From Bolinopsis microptera (taxonomy: Eukaryota > Ctenophora > Tentaculata > Lobata > Bolinopsidae), in the NCBI RefSeq assembly GCF_026151205.1, contig NC_087072.1, positions 131,501 through 195,500 of the forward strand: a stretch of DNA of 64,000 nt, given 5' to 3'. The notes beneath the pieces are model-generated. The model did not search any database. It was given only the letters and a program-made list of their open reading frames with translations, and was not told where the DNA came from. Each line of letters begins with the position of its first letter. The first letter of the stretch is position 1. The translations under genes were made by a program, and so were the position numbers. Positions 55,098 to 64,000 of the stretch are shown one piece after another.

Positions 55098-56385
55098 TAT
55101 TAGTCTACTTACTTGATACTTATAACAGAGGCAAAATGTAGTTACATTACAACATTACATTACATGTAGTTATTGTAGGTGCGTTAATATTTCGTAAATA
55201 GTGCGATTTCGCATCTGCCTAAAACATCTTTATGTGTGGTAAATTTGGAGAAAAAAACAATGCAATTATACTGAACAATTCGCCAAATTTGCAGCCTTTA
55301 GGTACTCTCTGGTTGGATTATTTAACAGCGTAGAAGTATACAGTATATACTATATGTTTTCAAAATAGATCAACCAACTGGATTGCTGAAGTGCATCTAC
55401 TCACCTACTAATTATAGTAGGTAAGTAGATGATCCTCATATTAGCATTATTGCCTAGTTACCTATAAAAATGCATAGCGTAGGTGTTAAGGTGTAGCGAT
55501 TGGTGATATTTTAGAAGGAAGACATTTTCTATACGTACCATCTTTACACCTCCTAACATGTAGACAGTATCTTGATACTCAGTAGGTAATATCCATCAGA
55601 CGTACAAGCGGTAGATGTAAGGGTGACCTAGTGAAAGCCATCGAAATCATCAAAAAGCATCCATTATGTACTCATCTTCGCATTATTTCTCCATGTCGTG
55701 GTTGTTGATAAACCCTTTAATTTTGGACTCGTTCTAGAGGTGTAGCTTAAAAAGGATGAAGGACCCCGATACTGATATTTTATATCAGATATTAAAATAT
55801 ATTCGATGAGGCACAGAAAACATTGATCATAAAGTCGTCCTTTTACCAGTTACTTAGTGATTATTAGGACGGGTCGCTAATTTCAAAATAAAAGAGCAGT
55901 CAGTTGTTTATCTGGTACAATTTTTGTCGTACCGCTTCAGTTCCTCTCTAATTGGTAACTCCAACTAATTATCTGGCAGCTGTTCAAATGATATCATTTA
56001 AACCTACCAACAGCTGCCAGGTTTAAAAGATATCATTAGAACAGCTGCCAGATAATTAGTTGGAGTTTTTATAATAAGTGTTGATTTCGTCAAATTTTAG
56101 TGTTAACAGTTGAACACAGCTTAAAATCAAAGATTTTAATAATTTGTAAATCGTAATTATCATAATAAATGTTTACGTCTTATTAAGTCAGTACAGTTTA
56201 ATACAGTCACATAGAATAATATTAGTTGATAGTTAATAGCTGATAACAGTATATTAGTAATATTAATATTACAGCTAAAATGTTGATTGCAGATGATTAC
56301 AGACGATTACAGGGCCCAATGACAAATGTTACAGTGTATTATGCACTTAATTAAAACTTCAATAGTAGATAACAGTAGTTGTTGT
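55098..56385. other. Intergenic region with two palindromes
   Basis: Contains a 38-nt imperfect hairpin at 55394-55431 (17-bp arms with one mismatch, ATTA loop) and a 111-bp inverted repeat at 55957-56067. No gene. Confidence 0.5.
55957..56067. mobile_element. 111-bp palindromic MITE-like element
   Basis: AACTCCAACTAATTATCTGG at the left is exactly inverted at the right end. Arms of about 49 bp, with a few mismatches, surround ACCAACAGCTGCC. CAGCTG occurs three times. No flanking duplication could be fixed. Confidence 0.75.
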
Positions 56386-57760
56386 TCAGTCCTCGTCGCA
56401 AGTTTCATGGTCCTCTTGTTCCTCGTGGTGTTGTTTGAAATGCTCCACCAGTCCCACTGTAACGTTCACCCCAATGAAATCCTCTGAAATGTTATAAGTT
56501 TGGTATGAACTTTATCTGGTCACGTTGTTAAATAATGATAATATGAAACAATTATACAAAATTATACAATTATACAAACAATTATACATTTCCTGGGAAA
56601 TACAAAAACGACAACAGAAAATGTACGAAAGATTTACCCATCATGACCCAGTCGATCAGTTGATTGTAGAGCTGCCGTGTAAAGAGCTTATTCAGGTAAG
56701 GGGGAGTGAACAGAACGTCCCATCTACTTACAGTTTCAAGACTTCTAGCCTCCAAAAGAGTGTCGTTAAGAGTTTCAGTCACTTCTTGTAGTTTCTGTTC
56801 GGTTCTGTTAAGCTTGGTTTCTTTTTCCTGGAGCACAATCTTTGATTCCCTACACTCAGCCTTGGTCCCATTGAGTTCTGCTACAGTGTCGTTAAGAGTT
56901 TCAGTCACTTCTTGTAGTTTCTGTTCGGTTCTGTTAAGCTTGGTTTCTTTTTCCTGGAGCACAATCTTTGATTCCCTACACTCTGCTTTTGTCCCATTCA
57001 GTTCTGTTAGAGTGTCGTTAAGAGTTTCAGTCACTTCTTGTAGTTTCTGCTCAATGGTGGCATGTTTAACATCAGTTTCCTCCAGCTTGGTCTTGCGGTC
57101 TACTCCACATTCTGTTGGGAGAAACTCTGTAACATTACCGTATCTCTGTTTCGTCAGAATCAGCTCCCATTTTATCTCCCTGCTGCTATACTCCTCCTCT
57201 ACAGTAGAACACAAACCAGCTTCATACATCTCTCTAATCTGGGAGGAGGTCAGTTCTTCAGAATACCAGTTCAGCTTGTGTAACTGTCCACCGAATATGT
57301 AACCTGTACTCATAGACTCAGAGTTCCCTAAAGTGATGGTCCCTCCCATTGTAAGCCAGCTAGTTGAAGCTGATGTGCTGTCTGATTGTGCACCGTTCAC
57401 GTACACTCTCAGTGTACCTCGAGCCACAATCGATAAACAGTAATGGAACCACTGTTTAAATCCTGCGTATCTTCCTCTTACATTTAGGTAACTTTTAATA
57501 GCACTATTCCAATATCCGTCGCCTCCGACGATGACATGTCCTGGATTGTAATTCAACACTATTGGATAACTCGCATCATGAAGTCTCTTCATCCATGAGC
57601 ATATGGTAAAGGAAGTAGAGAACGGAGACATATCACCAGGTTGGAATTGTACATAGTCTGCGCTTGTTCGACCAAATGACAGAGCTCGGACCTTCAGTCC
57701 GTCATTACTAGAGGATAGAGCACAAACCAAGGAAAGTGTCACAATGAAGGTGATCATCAT
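56386..57760 (-). CDS. Secreted pentraxin-like protein with a 42-residue-repeat coiled coil
   Basis: Two exons: 57760-56638 (phase 1 donor, G|GTAAAT) and 56483-56386 (after TTTCAG, stop TGA), giving 406 aa. The start at 57760 is chosen for the signal peptide MMITFIVTLSLVCALSSS; the frame upstream to 57841 reads like 5' UTR. Residues about 20-200 form a pentraxin/LamG-like domain (TICSWMKR, WFHYCLSIVARG, ITLGNSESMSTG, YIFGGQLHKLNWYSEEL). The calcium-ligand EQD found in the 14 kb gene is replaced, so calcium binding is doubtful. A coiled coil follows, built of about 2.5 nearly identical 42-residue units (six heptads; each with TEQKLQEVTETLNDT, an ELNGTKAECRES segment and N-glycosylation sequons). 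The spliced tail is acidic (EHFKQHHEEQEDHETCDED). Likely an oligomeric secreted protein; function unknown. Confidence 0.8.
56750..57060. repeat. 126-bp in-frame tandem repeat within the coding exon
   Basis: DNA-level repeat of 126 bp (42 codons), about 2.5 copies, differing at only a few positions. It encodes the coiled-coil units of the 56.4-57.8 kb gene. The low divergence indicates recent expansion or gene conversion. Confidence 0.9.
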
Positions 57761-57769
57761 TGCTATACG

Positions 57770-58034
57770 GAAATTAACAAGGATTAGTAATCGACAGAAA
57801 TATGGTAAGCTCAATACTGGGGTAAAGCGTTGCTGTGGCAATCCTGTACAGACTCACAACTTATTTCTATGGTTTTTGGGTGTGCTGTTAAAGGATAATA
57901 TTATCTGCTACGGAATATAATGCATAAGTTTTAAACATGAAACACTATACTACGATCGTTATCTGCCATTAAACTTATAGTAGGCTAGGATCGTTGTCTC
58001 ACTACTATTCGCTATACGTATAACAAACTTTATA
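57770..58034. other. Upstream region of the pentraxin-like gene
   Basis: Holds the 5' UTR/promoter of the minus-strand gene. No distinct motif was recognised. Confidence 0.35.
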
Positions 58035-58540
58035 ATTACTAGCAGGAACCCATATAACCCTAAAGTGGTGTCAAGACTCAAGAGACTAAAATAATTATTA
58101 CCTATTTAATTCGCGTTTTTGACACCAATTGGGGGTCCAAATTTTGAGCTCTAAAATCACTATTCCTTGGCCAATGTTTTATTTTTTCGTTTTGATTTGG
58201 AGGCCATTAAAGCATTTGACCCAGTCAAAAAAGCTTCAGTTGTCTATCTTTTACGGTTTTTGCGGAAAGTCGCGTTAAAGTTGATGCCGTGGTGTCAGTA
58301 AAATGGCACGGATAACTATCGTCTCGCTTTATATATACTAGCAGGAACCCGTCTAACCCTAAAATGGTGTCAAGACTCAAATGACTAAAACAATTATTAC
58401 TTATTTAATTCGCGTTTTTGACACCACTTGGGGTACCAAATTTTGGGCTCTAAAACTCCTATTTCTTGGCCAATTTTTTATTTTTTCATGCTGATTTGGA
58501 GGCCATTAAAGCATTTGACCCAGTCAAAAAAGTTTCAGTT
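58035..58540. repeat. Pair of direct repeats of about 205 bp, period about 297 bp
   Basis: Copies at about 58038-58250 and 58338-58545 share ACTAGCAGGAACCC, ATTCGCGTTTTTGACACCA, GGAGGCCATTAAAGCATTTG and ACCCAGTCAAAAAAG. The LINE tail begins exactly where the second copy ends (CAGTTGTA). Confidence 0.85.
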
Positions 58541-58740
58541 GTATACAAGGTTTACAAGGTTTACAAGGTTTACAAAAAATAGATCTATATTACAGTGAGA
58601 TAATGTCAGATCAGCATAGCTAAAGGTCAAAGTCCGAAATCCAAATAGAAAATCCGTTACCATTAAGGTGATTGATGAGTGTAAAGAAAAAGTGAAAATG
58701 AAGGGGCTGTGGAGGAAATGTGATATCCCGTACTGAGACA

Positions 58741-61700
58741 CTAATGTTCGTGTTTCTTCTTTATAGGGAATCGTGTTCTGCACAGCTGAGCGACAAACTT
58801 GGTGAATTCCACTATGTGCTCCGGTAGAAAGAGGCTCTTCATGTCATGAAATAGTAATGACTTTGTGGGCTCCTTCATGTTAGTCCTACTGGAATGGTAC
58901 CTGGGACATGTTCTAAGGAAGTGTTCTTCATCTTCTATTATCGGATCAACACAAGGAAGATTAACAAAGAGCTCCATCATGGACTTTTCGCTGCAGAATT
59001 CACAAATTCTGTGATGTTGACTTCCAGTTCTGCTCCCATATCTTCCAGTTTCTACGTTTAGCTTATGTCCGCTCATTCGGATCCTAGCCACTAAGTTGCT
59101 TCCAGTTCTCGACGGTAGCGTGAGGTACGGCTCCTGCTCGAAAGCACCTTTAACTTTATTATAGAACGTAAGCTTCTTATTGCTTTGTCTTTCTGTTTCC
59201 CATAGATTGATAAATCGGTTATGTGCCCTTTCCTGACATAACAATGGGTTGTAAAGTTGATGTTCAAGTTTGTTCTCGTCGAGTATCATTAGCATTGATT
59301 CCAGTGCTCTGAACCAACCTAAATCAAGTTTCTTCTGCTCCGCAAAAGCGTGCCTGGCTAGGGCTGGTGAGTCTTCTAGTTCAAGTCTTGCAAGGCGATT
59401 ATGGAAATCGGTGACTTGTTTAACATATCGAACTACAATAGGGGTTCTTCCGCAGTCTCCCCAAACAGCTGCGTTGGATGTAGATTTGCCAACTCCAAGG
59501 GTCCATTTAAGGATGGCGAGGTGCATTCTTTCGAATGGGTCAGCTGCAATGCCTGCCAGTGGGGATTGCTTCGTATTGTCAGTTGTGCTGGCAAAAGCCT
59601 TAATTCCTGAGCTACTGCTGATCCAGACTTCCACTCCGTACGATACAACTGGCAGTATGAGGGAGTCGAGCAGTTTAAGAACTGCGACCTTGGATATATT
59701 GCTAAGGTCTACTTCACTTTTCAGTCCAAAGTATGCCCGGAGAGCTTTTTGTCGTAGAAGGTTTAGTGCTGTCTTAAAGCTGCCCGACAGTGAGAAGGTG
59801 ATCCCTAAATAGCAATATGTTTTCGCTGATGGGATTGTTGCTCCCATGTACTGAAAACCGTAACTCTCTTTGAGTTGCCTTCCACTTTTATTAAAAATCA
59901 TGATGGCGGTTTTCTTGGTGTTCACCGTGAGCCCCCATTCTCTGCAGAATGACTCAAGTTCAGAGATCATGACCTGAAGACTTTCTTTCGAAAGTGCGAG
60001 GAGGACAAGATCATCTGCCCACAAGAGGTGGGTCAGAATAGTTTCATTCAGCAATGGACTTGAGATGTCTTGAACACTGTTCAGTCGTTCCGAAAGTTCA
60101 TGGATGTAAGTTTTGAATAGTTCGGGGCTCATTGGGTGGCCCTGCTCCGTACCTGCAAGAATATCAAATGAGTCTGATATTTTAGCGATCAGCTTGATCT
60201 TAGCTTTGGAATTCTTGTACATATGTTCTAGACATTTTAGGAATTTTCCATCTATACCAAGGGTTGAGAGCTTGTACAGAAGAGCTTCACGACTGATGGA
60301 GTCGAAAGCTTTGCGAAAATCCACGAAACAAGAATAGAGTCTTTGTCCTTTGTTATTCACGTATTTGTCTACACAAGTGGAAAGGGTGAACAGATGATCC
60401 ACAGTTCTAGCATTCTTACAGAAGCCAAGCTGGTTTACTGTGTCCGGGCAATGTTCCTTCCTGAATTTTAGCAAACGGTCCAAAAGGATTGTCGCGAAAA
60501 GTTTACCAAGGTTGCTCCCGATCGCAATGGCTCTGTAGTTATCGGGGTCGTAGATACATCCTTTCTTGTGGAGTGGGCTCACAATCGTAGTGTTCCATGG
60601 GTAGACACCAAGGTCCAAGCAACCATTAAAGAGCTTAACTAACACTGAGAGAGCGCAGTGGTTCTGGGCGGCAGACTTAAGCTGCTCATTGAGTAAACAA
60701 TCTAGTCCAACTGCCTTACCGTTCTTAAGTGTTTTCACCGCATGTACAACCTCTTTCGATGATATCTCATCATTTAGTATGCTCATTATTTGTTCATTTG
60801 CTTTAGTCACTGTTCTATTCTGTGGGAAGTTTGTATCCTTCTTTTTGTAGAGATCCAGAAAGAATTGGTAGAACTTCGCCATGTCGAATATGTCCAGCTT
60901 GGAGGGTTTTTCGTTAAACTTCTTCAGTTTCTTCAAGTTCTTCCACGAAATCTTATTTTCCTGCAGAATTTCCTGGTTTAACTCTTGGAAGAAAACAGCC
61001 TTTTTCCTTTTTAACAATTTTTTATAGTCCTTCTTCCTAGAGTAGAAGCGGATTCGTAGAAGGGCGTCCGAGGGGTTTTTCCCGTACTTCCTTGTTAGAA
61101 TATTAAGCTCTCGCTTAGTTGTAATGCACTCAGCATCGAACCACTTTTGTTTTGGGCGGAGTTTACTGCGTCGTTTCTTTTTAGAAAAACACCTTATCTT
61201 TTGCTCACTATTGGCACAGTTTGAGGGTTGATCGGTGCAAAGTGCGCTTTCAAGAATGTGAACGAACTTCTTGTTCGTGGAGTAGATGTTTTCTACTGTA
61301 TCAAGAGTTGAGGTCGAAATATCCAATAGCTGATTTGTTATTTCGGCCTTGTTAAGATTATCAGTAAACTGTTGGGCCGTTGCATCTCCATCCCATTTCG
61401 GTCTTTTAGGTGCATCTTGATGAAGCTCTTGAATTAATTCAGCGGCTATCATTTGGATTCTAACTGAGAGTTGACAGAGGATAGGTCTGTGATCTGATAG
61501 GTTAGTTAAGGAAAGAACTTTGAACCGTTTCACCATATTCCTGATGCTCGGTGAAACTGCTATGTAGTCAACGACACTTTGTCCGTTGTACTGATAGCAG
61601 GTGAGCTCACCAAAAATGTCACCAATGACATTGCCGTTCAATAGAGTGAGGTCACAGCTGCCCAGAAGGTCAAGGAATCTATTACCTCTTTCATTTAGTA

Positions 61701-62388
61701 CAGAATCTTTACTGGCTCGGCAAGGTCTGGGTGCATTCGATTTCTTCTTTTTCATCCAGTCTTTTGTCACTGGGATGAAGTTGACACCACCTGTACGAGC
61801 ATTTAGGTCACCTACTAGCATGATGTCAGAGTGACCAAGTTGCTCTCCGATAAAGTGGAGAAGAGCTTCAAGAGTATTCTCCTCAACTCCAAGACTCTTC
61901 ATCCTGACTTTATAAGAGGAATTTTCGGGTGAGTCGTATATGTTTATCAGAGTGATGTTCTTTTCGGCCTTTGTGTACGTTTTCGAAATGGATACTGCTT
62001 GGATGTCTGTTGAACCTGTTTCGATTTGGGTAATGTACTTTTCGAGCGACCGTTGAACACCGATGCATAGGCCTCCTGATCTTGAGGATACCCTGTTTTT
62101 GTTAAAGCAGCGGTAGTTGGGCACCACTACTTCTCCCTTTGTTTCTTGTAGACAAAATATCGGTGACATCTCGATGATCTCACGAAACTCATCAATCTCG
62201 GTCTTGTTTCCTAGTGAGTGGTGAGATATGTTATTGATGTTCCATGACACAACTGAGAGGTCCTGATCATGGTTTTGTGCTGCGGTGTGGGATAGTTCAT
62301 CAACTTTACTGCTATTGTCTCTCTGCAGTTTTCCCACAATTACGCTCCCTGTATTATTCATTATGATCGTTGCTTCGGGTGAACTCAT
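58741..62388 (-). CDS. LINE ORF2: AP endonuclease, reverse transcriptase, zinc knuckle
   Basis: 1215 aa. The endonuclease (about 45-320) shows VVSWNINNI, FCLQETKG, LVGDLNARTG, VVDYIAVS and LSDHRPILC. The RT (about 560-860) shows NGKAVGLDCL, PDNYRAIAIGSNLGKLFATI, CFVDFRKAFDSI (motif A), AGTEQGHPMSPELF (motif B) and LLWADDLVLL (motif C). The C-terminus has CEFCSEK and EDEEHFLRTC, a CCHC zinc knuckle. All catalytic residues expected for nicking and polymerisation are present. The ATG at 62388 overlaps the end of ORF1; an in-frame ATG at 62361 next to the ORF1 stop is an alternative start. The clade is not assigned. Confidence 0.92.
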   Translation of the reverse strand: MSSPEATIIMNNTGSVIVGKLQRDNSSKVDELSHTAAQNHDQDLSVVSWNINNISHHSLGNKTEIDEFREIIEMSPIFCLQETKGEVVVPNYRCFNKNRVSSRSGGLCIGVQRSLEKYITQIETGSTDIQAVSISKTYTKAEKNITLINIYDSPENSSYKVRMKSLGVEENTLEALLHFIGEQLGHSDIMLVGDLNARTGGVNFIPVTKDWMKKKKSNAPRPCRASKDSVLNERGNRFLDLLGSCDLTLLNGNVIGDIFGELTCYQYNGQSVVDYIAVSPSIRNMVKRFKVLSLTNLSDHRPILCQLSVRIQMIAAELIQELHQDAPKRPKWDGDATAQQFTDNLNKAEITNQLLDISTSTLDTVENIYSTNKKFVHILESALCTDQPSNCANSEQKIRCFSKKKRRSKLRPKQKWFDAECITTKRELNILTRKYGKNPSDALLRIRFYSRKKDYKKLLKRKKAVFFQELNQEILQENKISWKNLKKLKKFNEKPSKLDIFDMAKFYQFFLDLYKKKDTNFPQNRTVTKANEQIMSILNDEISSKEVVHAVKTLKNGKAVGLDCLLNEQLKSAAQNHCALSVLVKLFNGCLDLGVYPWNTTIVSPLHKKGCIYDPDNYRAIAIGSNLGKLFATILLDRLLKFRKEHCPDTVNQLGFCKNARTVDHLFTLSTCVDKYVNNKGQRLYSCFVDFRKAFDSISREALLYKLSTLGIDGKFLKCLEHMYKNSKAKIKLIAKISDSFDILAGTEQGHPMSPELFKTYIHELSERLNSVQDISSPLLNETILTHLLWADDLVLLALSKESLQVMISELESFCREWGLTVNTKKTAIMIFNKSGRQLKESYGFQYMGATIPSAKTYCYLGITFSLSGSFKTALNLLRQKALRAYFGLKSEVDLSNISKVAVLKLLDSLILPVVSYGVEVWISSSSGIKAFASTTDNTKQSPLAGIAADPFERMHLAILKWTLGVGKSTSNAAVWGDCGRTPIVVRYVKQVTDFHNRLARLELEDSPALARHAFAEQKKLDLGWFRALESMLMILDENKLEHQLYNPLLCQERAHNRFINLWETERQSNKKLTFYNKVKGAFEQEPYLTLPSRTGSNLVARIRMSGHKLNVETGRYGSRTGSQHHRICEFCSEKSMMELFVNLPCVDPIIEDEEHFLRTCPRYHSSRTNMKEPTKSLLFHDMKSLFLPEHIVEFTKFVAQLCRTRFPIKKKHEH

Positions 62389-64000
62389 GTAAAGTTTGCC
62401 TAGTTAGGGTTGACGTTCTATTAAGGGCATCTCGGCATCTGAGCCATAGTTTAGCTAAACCCTTGGGCGAAAGTCTCAGTGCTTCACCGTCTTTTGTAAC
62501 ATATCTCTCCAAGTAGCCGCTGAGGTTGTCATTACCGACTGTGCATATTCGGTCTTCATAGTAGTTCTCTTCTCTGAGCCATTTTATAAAGTCACCCATA
62601 TATTGGTTGGCAGCTTGAATCTTTGTGTTGAGGTTAGGGTTACCTGGTGTTGGTATTATGAGCGAGTAACATATCTTGCAATTGGTTTCTTCTAAGGCCA
62701 ATCGAAGGATACTTTTAAAGTTTCTTATGAAAGTGGGGAACGTTAGCCCCCTCTTGATGTCATTTATTCCCAAGTGAATAAAGATTATCTCAGGGTTGAA
62801 GCTTTTGATTTCGGATATGAGCTTCTGTTTTTCCACTAAGTCACTAACTGAGCTGTATTGAACTTTTTTAATATCATAACTTCTGGAGAATTTTCGCTGG
62901 TCGAAGTCTTCATGGTAAGAATCATACACTAGGAGTACTTTCTTTTTTCTTTGATACTCGTGACTTGACTTTGTGAGTGATGCTTGTTGTGGTTTATGAG
63001 TTACTTCGGGAGATGCTTCATGCAAATTCCCTTCAGCCTCGCTTGGAGGTTGGTCAGTTATCGACGCCGTAGGTTCCGCATTAACCTCTAATATCTCCGA
63101 GTACAACGTGGTAGATGATGAGCACTTATGAATGGTTTCATCGCGATTTGACTCAACTTCCTTTGATATCGCCTTTTCTTTATCTCTAGTTGCGCTTAAG
63201 AGTTGTTGCAGACAATTGATGGTATCATTTTGATTTGGCTCACAAGTAAAGTCGCTTAGCTGATCCATTATCATCTTTTCTTTATCTTTAACTGACTCTA
63301 TAAGTTGTTGCAGGCCAAAGGTGATTCTTTCAATGTCGTCAGCAGATGGTTCCTCCATATCGGCTGTTTCATTTGCACTGTTTAGAGAATGAGGGATCAT
63401 TTCTTCGGTTTGAGTTGCAATCTCGTACACAGTTGTTTCTGTCTGGGCGCAACTGTCCGTCGTCGACGGACTTGTAGATAAACTGTTTCTTAGGGTTTCT
63501 GTCTGGACGCCGATATCCACTGTAAATGGACCAGTTTCTTCATGGGTTAAAATTTCATTTGTTACAGTTTCTCGTTGAGAGTCGGCATCCTGTGAGCGGC
63601 AGATGGTTGCTGTTTTAAGGGGACTATTCATTTTTAAATCTCGGCTTTTTTCTGCATCACAGTGACAAGAGCAGAGGACAGGCTTTGGAGAGATGTTAAC
63701 CAAGGACTCCAACCTATCAACCGTTTGGGCTATTGAGTTAAATTTTTTCAGGGTCTCTTCAGAGCACCGTTGACTATCCGTATTTAGCGCTTTGATATTG
63801 ATGAATAGGGTCTTATCATTTTCTTCCAGAAGGTGGAAGCGTTCAGCGATTTCAGTGTTGTTTTTAAGTGGGTTTTGTATTATGGCATCCATCTTCTTCG
63901 ATAGTGCTGCAACCATACTTTCTTGCTTTAATAACCGATCATCTAGCTTCAGCATACAATTTTCCAGCGTTTTTAGGGGGCTTTCTACAACACTTAGTAT
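62354..64000 (-). CDS. LINE ORF1: coiled coil plus SGNH-esterase-like domain (5' partial)
   Basis: The frame is open through the window edge, so the start lies outside; 548 codons are visible, ending in TAA at 62354-62356. The N-terminal part is coiled-coil-like, the middle is acidic/serine-threonine-rich with three TQT(E/D) repeats (VQTETL, AQTETT, TQTEEM). The last 190 residues match SGNH/GDSL hydrolases: block I VLLVYDSYHED, block III FIHLGINDIK, and block V region DGEALRLSPKGLAKL. Esterase-like ORF1 proteins are known in CR1/L2-type LINEs. The usual block V DG.H.S histidine is not where expected, so catalysis is doubtful while an RNA-binding or structural role remains possible. Confidence 0.8.
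   Translation of the reverse strand: MLSVVESPLKTLENCMLKLDDRLLKQESMVAALSKKMDAIIQNPLKNNTEIAERFHLLEENDKTLFINIKALNTDSQRCSEETLKKFNSIAQTVDRLESLVNISPKPVLCSCHCDAEKSRDLKMNSPLKTATICRSQDADSQRETVTNEILTHEETGPFTVDIGVQTETLRNSLSTSPSTTDSCAQTETTVYEIATQTEEMIPHSLNSANETADMEEPSADDIERITFGLQQLIESVKDKEKMIMDQLSDFTCEPNQNDTINCLQQLLSATRDKEKAISKEVESNRDETIHKCSSSTTLYSEILEVNAEPTASITDQPPSEAEGNLHEASPEVTHKPQQASLTKSSHEYQRKKKVLLVYDSYHEDFDQRKFSRSYDIKKVQYSSVSDLVEKQKLISEIKSFNPEIIFIHLGINDIKRGLTFPTFIRNFKSILRLALEETNCKICYSLIIPTPGNPNLNTKIQAANQYMGDFIKWLREENYYEDRICTVGNDNLSGYLERYVTKDGEALRLSPKGLAKLWLRCRDALNRTSTLTRQTLHEFTRSNDHNE

Larger units (their letters stand above)
58541..64000 (-). mobile_element. Apparently full-length LINE with esterase-type ORF1
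   Basis: ORF1 (running off the right edge) and ORF2 overlap by about 35 nt and are both uninterrupted. The 3' end (low coordinates) carries three copies of a 9-bp unit (TTGTAAACC on the element's strand, 58541-58575), the short-repeat tail typical of several non-LTR clades. Intact frames suggest recent activity. The 5' end is outside the window. Confidence 0.9.

Noticed and set aside
54356-55141. Open frames of 180-261 codons on both strands
   Set aside because: Artefacts of the stop-free heptamer repeat, readable in nearly all frames.
56706-57302. 198-codon plus-strand frame
   Set aside because: Antisense of the coiled-coil repeats and pentraxin-like domain, which have splice and signal-peptide support on the minus strand.
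59270-59812. 180-codon plus-strand frame
   Set aside because: Antisense shadow of LINE ORF2.

Overview
The window is nuclear DNA of an invertebrate animal; the phylum cannot be fixed from sequence alone. Evidence for an animal: a canonical alpha-tubulin with an intron directly after its ATG, a multi-exon gene matching the C-terminal half of SLK/STK10 (LOK) kinases with clean GT-AG introns, secreted pentraxin-type proteins, several non-LTR retrotransposon families and many MITE/foldback elements. There is no operon organisation, and no tRNA, rRNA or CRISPR array was seen.

Layout. 1-13.9 kb is a pile of nested DNA transposon relics: hAT-like elements with 8-bp target duplications (172-2761, 5129-5417, 11540-11934), a TA-flanked MITE (8663-9166), a composite inverted repeat with arms about 6.4 kb apart (3335-9745), an inner foldback element (5480-7095, half copy at 16425-17497), and a small structured repeat of about 92 bp (10921, 11086, again at 46794). 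A pogo-like transposase C-terminus (2990-3205) survives. 14.2-15.9 kb holds a secreted double-pentraxin gene on the minus strand. 16-30 kb is repeats, an RTE-like LINE (19.3-22.2 kb) split by two adjacent MITEs, and sequence with no assignable gene.

27/30-43.7 kb (+) is the SLK/STK10-like coiled-coil gene, modelled here as 12 phase-compatible exons. Its introns hold tandem repeats: a 33-bp satellite, a minisatellite of RFX X-box palindromes, a 55-bp triplication of a splice acceptor, and an intron of about 8.7 kb filled by a 30-bp satellite (more than 130 monomers) carrying two 5'-truncated LINEs. The true acceptor of that intron lies in the last satellite monomer.

44.9-46.8 kb (-) is a second, frameshifted copy of the RTE-like LINE. 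It supplies the empty site for the MITEs in the first copy. 47-52 kb has small MITEs and SINE-like fragments around alpha-tubulin (48212-49736, -). 53-57.8 kb has two further secreted-protein genes on the minus strand: a six-cysteine beta-rich protein, and a pentraxin-like domain fused to a 42-residue-repeat coiled coil with a spliced acidic tail. 58.5-64 kb (-) is an apparently intact LINE: ORF1 with an SGNH-esterase-like domain runs off the window edge, and ORF2 has 1215 codons (endonuclease, RT, zinc knuckle). Its tail abuts a directly repeated sequence of about 205 bp.

No functional pathway links the host genes. Three of the four complete host genes encode secreted proteins, on the same strand.
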